This document shows, piece by piece, positions 26,117-33,621 of a stretch of DNA of 33,689 bases. The stretch is from the NCBI GenBank assembly GCA_011390275.1, contig JAABST010000046.1:1-33689 (forward strand), in the 5' to 3' direction. Each line of letters starts with the position of its first letter. Within the stretch, counting starts at the first letter, position 1. Under the pieces are notes generated by a model. It had not been told where the DNA came from, did not search any database, and saw nothing but the letters and a program-made list of their open reading frames with translations. A program made the position numbers and the translations under genes. The stretch comes from Geitlerinema sp. S16 (lineage in GTDB: Bacteria > Cyanobacteriota > Cyanobacteriia > Cyanobacteriales > Geitlerinemataceae).

Positions 26117-26155
26117 GCCTTAAGCAACAGCAAGACCGATGCTGTGCGTTAAGGC
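26117..26155 (-). other. Leader hairpin upstream of the DprA-like gene
   Basis: GCCTTAA-GCA-ACAGCA (26117-26132) and TGCTGT-GCG-TTAAGGC (26140-26155) pair over 13 of 16 positions with a three-base internal loop and a 7-nt terminal loop. It begins 2 bases before the start codon, so it could hinder ribosome access. No T-run. Confidence 0.45.
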
Positions 26156-26362
26156 CGAAATTAGCACGAATGGGACGCGATACGAAGCGATGGAATGGAG
26201 GGGGCGTATCCGCGTATTTGCGGATGAGTGAACGTACTAGGACGTGTCATCAATTAATCGAAGACCCCCTATCGGGGAAGCTGTCGATCGCCTGACCCAA
26301 TAGAAAGATAGTGGCTGTAACCCTTGCTGGGTAAGCGCTATAAATTTAATTGATAACAGATC

Positions 26363-27436
26363 CTAGTTCGCTTGCAAACAGGCCAGCAGTCGATCGAGAT
26401 CGAAATGCTCGGCCAGAAGTTGCTTGATGAATTGCACTTTGATCGGTTCTTGGAGGCGCATCTGCCCAAACATGCCGTCAATGCGCTCGATCGTCGTTAA
26501 GGTATCGAGATCGACCGAGAGGACGGGGATGCCGACCTCTTCCGCGCGTTCGAGGACAAGCGGCGGCGGGGCGAGGCGGTGACCGGTCAAAATGAGACAG
26601 TGGGTCGCCGTTTCAAGCGCTGCAAGCTGGATATCCGATCGGTCTCCCCCGGTAATAATGGCCGAATTTCGGACATTCTGGAAATATTTGATCGCGGAGT
26701 TGACGCTCATGGCTCCGACTTGCAGGGTTTCGACCATCAAGTCGAGACGGTCTTCCCCGAAGAGGATTTCGGCATCGAGTTTGCGCACAATTTCAGCGAC
26801 GCTGATGCTGCTAAGCAGCGGGCTGAGGGGGATTGTACCAAGGACGGCGATCTCTCGCGCTTCGAGGAATGGAATCACGCAGGATTGCATATCGTCCATC
26901 GCCTCGATCGGCACATCATTAATTACAACACCAATGAGGCGGCGACCCAGGGTCGTTTGAGCTGCGAGGATCGAATCAACGAATGTGCTGGAGCGATACC
27001 GCACCACGAGCAAGACGGGTGCGTCGAGTTTTTCCGCTAATTGCGCCGTTGACACATCAAAGAGCGCACCTTCAACGAGACTACCCGCACCTTCGAGTAA
27101 CACGAGATCGCTTCCGGCGGCGGTTTCGGTGGCAATGCGATCGGCATAGTTGCTGGTATCCTCGCCGCACAAGCGCTTACGGATGGTGCTGGCATTCAGG
27201 TTGATGCTGGTTTGCAAAACGCGATCGGCGCTTAGATCCAGGTGATCAATGAGAAAAGCAACATCCTCATCTTCAGTACCGTCAGAGGCTTCGTCGAAAC
27301 AGGTTCCGATCGGTTTTCCGTAGGTGAAACTGATGTCACGGGCTTGGAGCTGGCTGGCTAGCCCCAAGATTGTGGCGGTTTTTCCGCTGTACGGCTCGCT
27401 CGAACCAATCAAAAGACACTTCGTCAATGTGGGCAC
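26363..27436 (-). CDS. BioD-like P-loop protein with DRTGG domain (phosphotransacetylase-family)
   Basis: 357 residues starting with GTG at 27436 (MPTLTKC). The start is decided by a perfect AGGAGG a few bases upstream. The N-terminal half is a dethiobiotin-synthetase-like P-loop domain (LIGSSEPYSGKTATILGLASQL; LLEGAGSLVEG; APVLLVVRYRS). The C-terminal half is a DRTGG-type domain (AIITGGDRSDIQLAALET..., LILTGHRLAPPPLVLERAEE). This pairing is seen at the N-terminus of some long phosphate acetyltransferases, but the acetyltransferase domain is absent here, so it cannot be assumed to make acetyl phosphate. The role is unknown. Confidence 0.85.
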   Translation of the reverse strand: MPTLTKCLLIGSSEPYSGKTATILGLASQLQARDISFTYGKPIGTCFDEASDGTEDEDVAFLIDHLDLSADRVLQTSINLNASTIRKRLCGEDTSNYADRIATETAAGSDLVLLEGAGSLVEGALFDVSTAQLAEKLDAPVLLVVRYRSSTFVDSILAAQTTLGRRLIGVVINDVPIEAMDDMQSCVIPFLEAREIAVLGTIPLSPLLSSISVAEIVRKLDAEILFGEDRLDLMVETLQVGAMSVNSAIKYFQNVRNSAIITGGDRSDIQLAALETATHCLILTGHRLAPPPLVLERAEEVGIPVLSVDLDTLTTIERIDGMFGQMRLQEPIKVQFIKQLLAEHFDLDRLLACLQAN

Positions 27437-27441
27437 GCTTC

Positions 27442-27447
27442 CCTCCT
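27442..27447 (-). promoter_or_regulatory. Consensus ribosome-binding site deciding a GTG start
   Basis: On the minus strand AGGAGG sits 5 bases before the GTG at 27436. It is one of the few consensus Shine-Dalgarno sites in this window. Confidence 0.75.
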
Positions 27448-27545
27448 AGCTAAGACGGTTTCGGGGTCGTACGGGCTGTACGGGGTATGGTAAATGTTGA
27501 AAATTCCGGGCGATGCACTGTTTTAGATAAACGAGCGCATCGCTT

Positions 27546-27929
27546 CTAATCATCCATGCTGAGGAGCTTTCTGTAAAAGCTTTTGGAGAAATCAGCGATG
27601 CGATGTTTTTGAAAGACGATTAGCACTTCAATGAGGTAGTTAATAAACTCATAGTTAGCCATCGTTGTTTCGTAGGTCAGGTCGGCGTTGTTGTCGAACT
27701 GAACTCGGCAGCGCATAGGGTCTGCGGGCAAACTCGAAACATTCCAGGTCGTGATAAACGGTACATTTTTGCCGCCTTCGATGTTGCGCTCCCCTTCCAG
27801 GTTACCGCGATCGTAGAGGCTAATCGCGAGGGGCAAGGCGTTTCGTTGGTTGGAGGTTTTGTAGTAAGGCATGTAAACCATGACTTTACCCTTGGGGGCG
27901 GGCTGAAGGCTCCGGATCGCAGAAGACAT
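27546..27929 (-). CDS. ebsA: EbsA-like type IV pilus biogenesis protein
   Basis: 127 residues, no signal peptide or membrane segment. The pattern LQPAPKGKVMVYMPYY, ISLYDRGNLEGERNIEGG, TTWNVSSLPADPMRCRVQFDN and FSKSFYRKLLSM matches, from memory, the small cyanobacterial protein EbsA, which in Synechococcus elongatus joins PilB and Hfq in a complex required for pilus assembly and biofilm suppression. Identification is by recalled pattern, not by a search. The BioD-like gene follows 109 bases downstream on the same strand. Confidence 0.65.
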   Translation of the reverse strand: MSSAIRSLQPAPKGKVMVYMPYYKTSNQRNALPLAISLYDRGNLEGERNIEGGKNVPFITTWNVSSLPADPMRCRVQFDNNADLTYETTMANYEFINYLIEVLIVFQKHRIADFSKSFYRKLLSMDD

Positions 27930-28262
27930 ATACTTTTTTTCTCATTGAGAATTCTTCATCCTAACTTATCGAAATTCTTTTGGATTCGTCGCAATGGTCG
28001 CAATTAATTTAGAGATCGAAGATTGCTGACGATCGCCAGTCTTAAAAATTGCGATCAATCACGATCGCTTCAAGCCGATAAGCCAGACTGTTTTTTCATC
28101 CTCCAGGGCGTTGCGTGTTCGTGCGACACTAAATGACCAGGACATCGTGTCGTTTTACTCTGGCGGGGAAATATCGTCTAACCCTCGTCTGGAATTGACC
28201 CGATCGTCCAAATGTGCCATCACATCTACCGGCGGCTGGGATGGACTCAACGAGAGATGAAC

Positions 28263-29795
28263 ATGATGCTTTCCAACAACCAAGCCACGCGCGACGTAAA
28301 ACCCCTCATCGAAACCCTGGTCGGCCAACGTTTGGTCGAAAATGCTGCGGAGATATTCCCCGATCTGTCGGCTGGTATCGATCGCGATCAACCGGAGACT
28401 CTCTCCCCTGAGTCTGACGCTCCCCTGGATCATTTACTGAATTCGTTTGCGGGCTATCGTGGCCGCAGGCTCAAAGCGGCGCTGCTCCTGGCGACGGTGT
28501 GGATCGTGACGGGATCGCTACATTTTGTGAGCTGGGGGATCGGCGTTGGGGCGATCGGGGCGATCGTCTTGGGTGTACATGGATTTCGCGCGATCGCGAC
28601 CCCTCAACCGTCTTCGCGGCGCAACCTGCCGATCCGATCCGCTTCGGATTCCGAACCAGCCCCAGACGCAGACTCAGCCCCAGCCCCAGCTCCAAACGCT
28701 GATCGTCTCTGGCCAAGTGTGGCTCTGCTGGTCGCCGCGAAGGATGAAGCCAGCGTCATCGGTGAGACGATCGAAAAGCTGTGTGCGCTGAATTTTCCGG
28801 GCGATCGCTACGAAGTCTGGGCGATCAATGACAACAGCAGCGACGACACGGGAGCCGTACTCGATCGATTAGCGCCGCAGTACGACCATCTCCACGTTGT
28901 CCATCGTGGCCGCGAGGCCAGCGGCGGCAAATCCGGCGCACTCAATCTAGCGCTGCAACAGATTCGCACCGATGTGATCGGTGTATTCGATGCCGACGCG
29001 CGGGTTGATCCCGACTTTTTACAGCAGGTTTTGCCGCTGTTCGATCGCCCGGAAATTGGCGCGGTGCAGGTGCGCAAAGCGATCGTTAACGCTGATGAAA
29101 ATGCCTGGACGAAGGGACAGGCGATCGAAATGGTACTCGATGCCTATCTTCAAGGGCAGCGCCACGCCCTCGGCGGTATCGGCGAACTGCGCGGCAACGG
29201 TCAGTTTGTGCGCCGCGATGCGCTTTCGCGCTGTGGCTACTTTAATGAAGTGACGATTACCGACGATCTCGACCTGAGTTTGCGGCTGCATCTCGACGGC
29301 TGGGATGTGCGCTGCACCACCTGGCCAGCGGTTTACGAAGAAGGCGTGACCGATGCGATCGCCCTGTGGCATCAGCGATCGCGCTGGGCGGAAGGCGGCT
29401 ATCAGCGCTACATGGACTACTGGCGGTTGCTGACGAGCGATCGCCTCAGTCCGATGAAGCGCCTTGATCTGGTGATTTTCGTCGGCGCTCAATATCTACT
29501 ACCGGCGGCAGCGATCCCCGACGCGATCGGCGCGATCGCCCTGGGACATCTTCCCGTCTGGCTACCGATTACGCTGATGTCAGCGGTCTTAACCCTGTCC
29601 TGGATTAGCTGCGGTTTGCGTCGCGTCGCAATCGAACAGGGACAAACGTTATCCTGGCTGTCTGCCTTGGGACAAGCGATTCGCGGCACAATTTATATGC
29701 TGCACTGGATTGTGGTGATGGCGGCAACAACGACACGCATGGCCTTTCGCCCGAAGCGCTTGAAGTGGGTGAAGACGGTACACCGAGGCGCGTAG
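28263..29795 (+). CDS. mgdA: Beta-monoglucosyldiacylglycerol synthase (GT2)
   Basis: 510 residues from ATG 28263 (MMLSNNQATRD). The frame opens at 28212, but a GAGAG lies 6 bases before 28263; the start stays uncertain. Makes beta-glucosyl-diacylglycerol from UDP-glucose and diacylglycerol, the cyanobacterial first step to thylakoid galactolipids. Landmarks: two N-terminal membrane helices, GT2 fold VALLVAAKDEASVIGETI and VWAINDNSSDDTG, DADARVDPDF, LRGNGQFVRRDAL, ITDDLDLSLRLH, the Q-x2-R-W motif in HQRSRWAEGGYQRY, and C-terminal helices ending RMAFRPKRLKWVKTVH. A Pro/Ala-rich insert (EPAPDADSAPAPAPNA) separates helices and GT domain. Confidence 0.88.
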   Translation: MMLSNNQATRDVKPLIETLVGQRLVENAAEIFPDLSAGIDRDQPETLSPESDAPLDHLLNSFAGYRGRRLKAALLLATVWIVTGSLHFVSWGIGVGAIGAIVLGVHGFRAIATPQPSSRRNLPIRSASDSEPAPDADSAPAPAPNADRLWPSVALLVAAKDEASVIGETIEKLCALNFPGDRYEVWAINDNSSDDTGAVLDRLAPQYDHLHVVHRGREASGGKSGALNLALQQIRTDVIGVFDADARVDPDFLQQVLPLFDRPEIGAVQVRKAIVNADENAWTKGQAIEMVLDAYLQGQRHALGGIGELRGNGQFVRRDALSRCGYFNEVTITDDLDLSLRLHLDGWDVRCTTWPAVYEEGVTDAIALWHQRSRWAEGGYQRYMDYWRLLTSDRLSPMKRLDLVIFVGAQYLLPAAAIPDAIGAIALGHLPVWLPITLMSAVLTLSWISCGLRRVAIEQGQTLSWLSALGQAIRGTIYMLHWIVVMAATTTRMAFRPKRLKWVKTVHRGA

Positions 29796-29868
29796 GCGAT
29801 CGCATATATTCGTCTAATCGTCACAGCGATCAATTCAACACAGGTTTCAGATCAGAGTTCAACCCAAT

Positions 29869-31083
29869 ATGACCGATTCAGATCGATCGTCTAATTCATC
29901 CAAATCATCTCAATCTGGAGATCGCGCTGCGAAGCGATCGCCGAGTTCATCGCGATCGGGCAACCCCAAGGCCAAAGCAAAATCGAAAAAGTATCGCCCC
30001 GCCTTTGCCAGCAAATTCGGAGCCGCCAAGAAACCCAAACCCGCAAAGCTAAAACTCCAAACCTCCGAGACCGTATCGGATGTGGCCTCGAACTCAGATC
30101 GAGCCAAACCCAAGACCGCAGAGCCGCGAACGGATCGCACGGATCGCACTAACTCGCCCAATTCGCTCACCCCAGAGCAATTCGAGCGTCGGTTTAATGC
30201 CGGAAATCGAGCCGCTGAGAACAAGGCCAAAAAAGCCAGAAAAAGCGGTCATCAGGCGCGTAAACGCTTCGGTCAGCATTGGCTCACCAGCGATCGCGTC
30301 TTAAACGAAATCATCGCAGCGGCCAACCTAAAACCGAGCGATCGCATCCTCGAAATTGGCCCCGGTAAAGGCATCCTCACCCAGCGCTTGCTCGAACGAA
30401 CAGAATCCGTCGTCGCGGTCGAACTCGATCGCGATCTCTGCGATCCCCTGGTGACCAAATTTGGCGAACGTGATAACTTTCTGCTGCTTCAGGGCGATTT
30501 TCTCGCGCTTGATGTTGACGCGCTAACCGCCAACTTTGCCGATCACTTTCACGGTCAAACCAAAGTCGTCGCCAATATCCCCTACAACATCACCGGTCCG
30601 ATCCTCGAAAAACTTCTCGGCACGATCGCGCATCCTAACCTCACGCCCTTTCAGGAGATCGTCCTTCTCGTCCAAAAAGAAGTCGCCGATCGGCTCAGTG
30701 CCGTCGCGGGAACGAAGGCATTCGGGGCGCTGTCGGTGCGGGTGCAGTACCTCGCCGATTGCGAGCTAGTTTGTCACGTCCCGGCCACGTCTTTTAAGCC
30801 ACCGCCAAAGGTGGAATCTGCCGTGATTCGCCTGATTCCGCGTCCGATCGTCACCCCCGCCAACGACCCGAAACACCTCGCTAGTATCGTCAAAGTCGGT
30901 TTTGCCAACAAGCGCAAAATGTTGCGGAACAATCTCGGCAATATCATTGATCGCGATCGGCTGATGGCGACGTTTGAACAATTGGCGATCGACCCCGAAG
31001 CCCGCGCGGAACAACTGGATACACCCGTTTGGATCGCTCTGAGTAATGCGCTAAATGCTGCAAACTCGCATCCCGCTGAATGA
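29869..31083 (+). CDS. rsmA: 16S rRNA dimethyladenosine transferase with long N-terminal extension
   Basis: 404 residues; the usual length is about 270-290. The enzyme dimethylates two adjacent adenines near the 3' end of 16S rRNA in late small-subunit assembly. The catalytic part starts near residue 129 (ARKRFGQHWLTS), with SAM motif EIGPGKGILTQRL, VELDRDL, and the N-x-P-Y catalytic motif VVANIPYNITGPI, then the C-terminal domain ending WIALSNALN. The first ~128 residues are Ser/Lys/Arg-rich and disordered-looking (KAKAKSKKYRPAFASKFGAAKKP), including TDRTDRT from a 9-nt repeat at 30131-30148. No internal ATG lies near residue 129, so the extension is probably translated. Confidence 0.93.
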   Translation: MTDSDRSSNSSKSSQSGDRAAKRSPSSSRSGNPKAKAKSKKYRPAFASKFGAAKKPKPAKLKLQTSETVSDVASNSDRAKPKTAEPRTDRTDRTNSPNSLTPEQFERRFNAGNRAAENKAKKARKSGHQARKRFGQHWLTSDRVLNEIIAAANLKPSDRILEIGPGKGILTQRLLERTESVVAVELDRDLCDPLVTKFGERDNFLLLQGDFLALDVDALTANFADHFHGQTKVVANIPYNITGPILEKLLGTIAHPNLTPFQEIVLLVQKEVADRLSAVAGTKAFGALSVRVQYLADCELVCHVPATSFKPPPKVESAVIRLIPRPIVTPANDPKHLASIVKVGFANKRKMLRNNLGNIIDRDRLMATFEQLAIDPEARAEQLDTPVWIALSNALNAANSHPAE

Positions 31084-31165
31084 AAGCTGAATGAAAAACG
31101 CGAGTTTTTGAGCCATATAAGGGGTGACGATCGGATCTTGATGTGCTATGCTGACCAAGCACTTC

Positions 31166-31238
<73 letters not shown>

Positions 31239-31344
31239 TACATTCAGCCCTGTTTAGGACGCCGTAAGAAAAACGTACGTACTGAATTAGGACACACTTA
31301 GGCCATGCTTTCGGTTCAATTTATCGAGAGTGTGGTTTTTTGTT
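31239..31344. other. tRNA-to-integrase junction region
   Basis: 106 bases containing TTAGGACG (31254-31261) and ATTAGGACAC (31286-31295). These words also occur in the inner parts of the MITE terminal repeats. They may be arm-type binding sites for the recombinase or remnants of a related repeat. HIP1 sequences end just before the tRNA. Confidence 0.4.
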
Positions 31345-31503
31345 GTGGCAAGAAAAAAAGTACGGGTAGAATCGCGTAACGGGTATCTATCGCTTCGATT
31401 CTCCTATCTTGGTGAACAGTACCGGCAAGCATTAGGATTGACTGACGACGCGCTAGGCTATTCCATTGCAAACGAGAAAGCGGCAACAGTCGAAAAGCTG
31501 ATA

Positions 31504-31615
31504 TAGCATAAGCCGATTGTATTAGGACACTCTCGTCTAAGTTGAAAACCGCACTTCGACTCCGCTCAGTGCTCTCAGCTTTTTTTATACGTCCTAACCA
31601 AATCGTTTTTTGCTA
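31504..31615 (+). mobile_element. MITE-like element, copy 1 (inserted in the integrase)
   Basis: 112 bp with terminal inverted repeats: the left 25 bases and the reverse complement of the right 25 bases match at 19 positions, including TAGCA at the tip, CGATT in the middle and TTAGGAC inside. It is flanked by TA on both sides (31502-31503 and 31616-31617), the target duplication of the Tc1/mariner-IS630 superfamily. It contains ACTTCGACTCCGCTCAGTGC and a T-run but no gene, so it must have been moved by a transposase elsewhere. It is about 90% identical to copy 2 in the same orientation. Confidence 0.88.
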
Positions 31616-31788
31616 TAGCATTAGGAACTTTTGACCCTGAAACATTAAAAGAGTATCACTCACAATTCAAAGCGAAAGAAAACAAGCTAAGTAAGGAGGC
31701 AACGAAAGTATTAACCCTAAAAGTTTGGGAATATTACAAAACCAATAAAACGAGCCTACAGGAGACAACCCTAAAGGGACATTATGCA

Positions 31789-32592
31789 ATGGTAGACAAG
31801 GCTCTGGAGTTGTTTCCAGGGTTAATACCAAGCGAGTTTATCGAGCGTTGCAGTAAACACTACGCTGTTACGTCTCGATATCAAATATTTCGGGCTATCA
31901 ATACAGCCTTCAATTATTATTCAAAGCATTCAGGAGATAAATTAAATATCGACTCGTACAAGGTTGCAGCTAGCGAAAACGGGTCACTACGTCTGAAGTC
32001 AGCACGAAGTAAGCAAGCTTTTACAGGTGATGAAGCTAGCTCTATTCTATGCGCTTTCGAGTCTGGAAAGTATGCCAACCCTGGCTACGAAGATAACGAT
32101 ACTTACTACCGTCGTTTTGCAGCTTTCTTGTTCGCTACGGGATGCCGTCCTGAGGATGCTATCGCAGTCCAAAAAACAGACTTAAATGATGGATTTATCA
32201 CATTTAATAAAGCGTACAGTAAGGGATGTTTGAAAACTACAAAAAACGAGGATTCCCGACAATTCAAAGCTAGTGACATGCTTATTCGGCTGTTTGATGA
32301 TATTCCATCAAATAGTCTAAATCTCGTATTTCCAAGCTTAACAGGTACGTATATTAATCTAAATACTTGGCGTACACGATACTGGACACGAATCATCAAG
32401 GGGTTAGTCGATGACGGTTTAGTCTCTCGTTACTTACCGCCTTACCATTGTCGTCATACTTTCATCAGTCATCAAAAAAGTTTAGGTGTTCCTGACGTAC
32501 ACATTGCGTCATGGGTTGAAACTTCTGAATTAATGATTGCAAAGCATTACAGCTCAAAAATTGATAATTCTGTAATCCCGATAGAATATTAA
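31789..32592 (+). CDS. Remaining ORF of the split integrase (catalytic part)
   Basis: 267 residues from ATG 31789. This is the longest piece of the integrase that could still be translated alone. It has the complete catalytic domain but has lost about 110 residues, i.e. the arm-binding domain and part of the core-binding domain. Loss of activity is expected but not proven. Part of the pseudogene above. Confidence 0.7.
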   Translation: MVDKALELFPGLIPSEFIERCSKHYAVTSRYQIFRAINTAFNYYSKHSGDKLNIDSYKVAASENGSLRLKSARSKQAFTGDEASSILCAFESGKYANPGYEDNDTYYRRFAAFLFATGCRPEDAIAVQKTDLNDGFITFNKAYSKGCLKTTKNEDSRQFKASDMLIRLFDDIPSNSLNLVFPSLTGTYINLNTWRTRYWTRIIKGLVDDGLVSRYLPPYHCRHTFISHQKSLGVPDVHIASWVETSELMIAKHYSSKIDNSVIPIEY

Positions 32593-32600
32593 TTGATATA

Positions 32601-32714
32601 TAGCAGAAACCGATTGTATTAGGACACTCTCATTCAAGCTAAAAACCGCACTTCGACTCCGCTCAGTGCTCTTCAGTTTTTTTTGATACGTCCTAACCAA
32701 ATCGTTTTTTGCTA
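32601..32714 (+). mobile_element. MITE-like element, copy 2 (behind the integrase)
   Basis: 114 bp, same orientation and ~90% identical to copy 1; terminal repeats match at 20 of 25 positions. It is flanked by TA (32599-32600 and 32715-32716) and starts 8 bases after the integrase stop codon. No coding capacity. Confidence 0.85.
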
Positions 32715-32724
32715 TATCTCAGAA

Positions 32725-32748
32725 ATCCACTGGATTAATCCAGTGGAT
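32725..32748. repeat. 24-bp perfect palindrome
   Basis: ATCCACTGGATT followed directly by its reverse complement AATCCAGTGGAT. It lies between the second MITE copy and the terminator hairpin, and is AT-richer than the chromosomal palindromes. Confidence 0.6.
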
Positions 32749-32760
32749 AAATGAGAACAC

Positions 32761-32824
32761 CAAAAAAGAGAGCGTCTACTCATGTAGCAGTAAAAAGCTA
32801 GCGAGTAGTATGTTCTCTTTTTTG
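32761..32824. terminator. Bidirectional terminator of integrase and minus-strand gene
   Basis: CAAAAAAGAGA (32761-32771) pairs with TCTCTTTTTTG (32814-32824), with an inner CTACTC/GAGTAG stem (32776-32781 and 32803-32808). T-runs are present on both strands. It separates the convergent integrase and the gene at 32872. Confidence 0.75.
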
Positions 32825-32871
32825 TTTGGAGCTACGCAAAAATACTTAGACACCGATAATCGTACTGTTTT

Positions 32872-33621
32872 CTATGGGTTTACCTCGCTAAGTGAAACAT
32901 TCTCGAACTGTGTAGCTTCTAAAGCTTGTTTCTCTATTTCAGCCTCGACACCACTCTCGAAATTCCAGTCTGAGCCATCCTCAGGATTTTTACTCTGTAA
33001 TCTTGCTTTTAACTCAATTGAATTATCTGCAATCTCTTTTGATTCCTCACTGATAGAAAGCACCTCGCTAGTGACCGAACTGAAGCTAGATACAATTTCT
33101 TCACCCTTTTCAAGTCGTGCCACGAATTTATTATCAAAGTTTGGATTTTCACTCATCCAAGGAAATACTTTCTCAGGCAATAGACCAAACCGCATTAAGC
33201 TATTCCCTATTTTTGCGCTGTAGCTAGCCGCTACCTCGACACCTGAAATAATTGAATCAGAAATAGAGCGAAACGAGCCTAGAACGTTTGCAGCGCTCGT
33301 ATAAATCGTACTAAATCTGTTCCAGCGCGTTCTTAGCGCCGCGTACGAATCAATCCCTATTCGCTGAATTATTGCGCGTTCTATTCGACCTCCAATTAAT
33401 TCGCCCGTGCTTATTTGATTTCCCTCGCTATCTTTTAATTCCTTGCCCATAATTTGAATTACGGTGTCAGAGATATCAAGCATCGATTCTACGATATCTC
33501 GTGATAGAAATGTCGCGTTATGCAGTGTCGTGACCATATTTACAATATTGATGATACGGTCGCTAACAAGCCATTTAAAGCCGTTTGTGACGCCTGTACC
33601 GATAGTTGTTACCGGGAGCAT
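32872..33621 (-). CDS. Uncharacterised island protein (5' end uncertain)
   Basis: 249 residues from ATG 33621, with the frame also open to the window edge, so the true start may lie outside. The N-terminal ~60 residues are moderately hydrophobic (TNGFKWLVSDRIINIVNMVTTLHNATFLSRDIVESML). The middle has SYAALRTRWNRFSTIYTSAANVLGSFRSI and FPWMSENPNFDNKF; the rest is acidic and likely coiled (EEIVSSFSSVTSEVLSISEESKEIADNSIELKARL). The segments LHNA-x-LSRD and PWMSEN resemble, from memory, tail regions of proteins in cyanobacterial plasmids and integrated elements. No function assigned. Base composition is AT-rich, like the integrase. Confidence 0.65.
   Translation of the reverse strand: MLPVTTIGTGVTNGFKWLVSDRIINIVNMVTTLHNATFLSRDIVESMLDISDTVIQIMGKELKDSEGNQISTGELIGGRIERAIIQRIGIDSYAALRTRWNRFSTIYTSAANVLGSFRSISDSIISGVEVAASYSAKIGNSLMRFGLLPEKVFPWMSENPNFDNKFVARLEKGEEIVSSFSSVTSEVLSISEESKEIADNSIELKARLQSKNPEDGSDWNFESGVEAEIEKQALEATQFENVSLSEVNP

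Larger units (their letters stand above)
31345..32592 (+). pseudogene. Tyrosine recombinase (tRNA-type integrase) split by a MITE
   Basis: The first 53 codons (GTG 31345 to 31503; ARKKVRVESRNGYLSLRFSY...) match the arm-DNA-binding N-terminus of DUF3596-type integrases. They run straight into a stop made by the inserted element. From 31618 the same frame continues ALGTFDPETLKEYHSQFKAKENK. Without the insertion and one TA copy, the junction reads EKLI-ALGTFDP, giving 377 residues, a normal length. The catalytic domain is intact: GCRPEDA (first Arg), YHCRHTFISH (second Arg), WVETSELMIAKHY (Trp and the nucleophilic Tyr). GTG 31345 is chosen because it gives the family start; GTG 31330 is also in frame. 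Confidence 0.88.

Noticed and set aside
26363..27436. Full phosphate acetyltransferase (pta)
   Set aside because: Only the P-loop and DRTGG domains are present; the catalytic acetyltransferase domain is missing.
32810..33223. 137-codon plus-strand frame in the island
   Set aside because: Lies opposite the better-supported minus-strand gene and starts inside the terminator hairpin.
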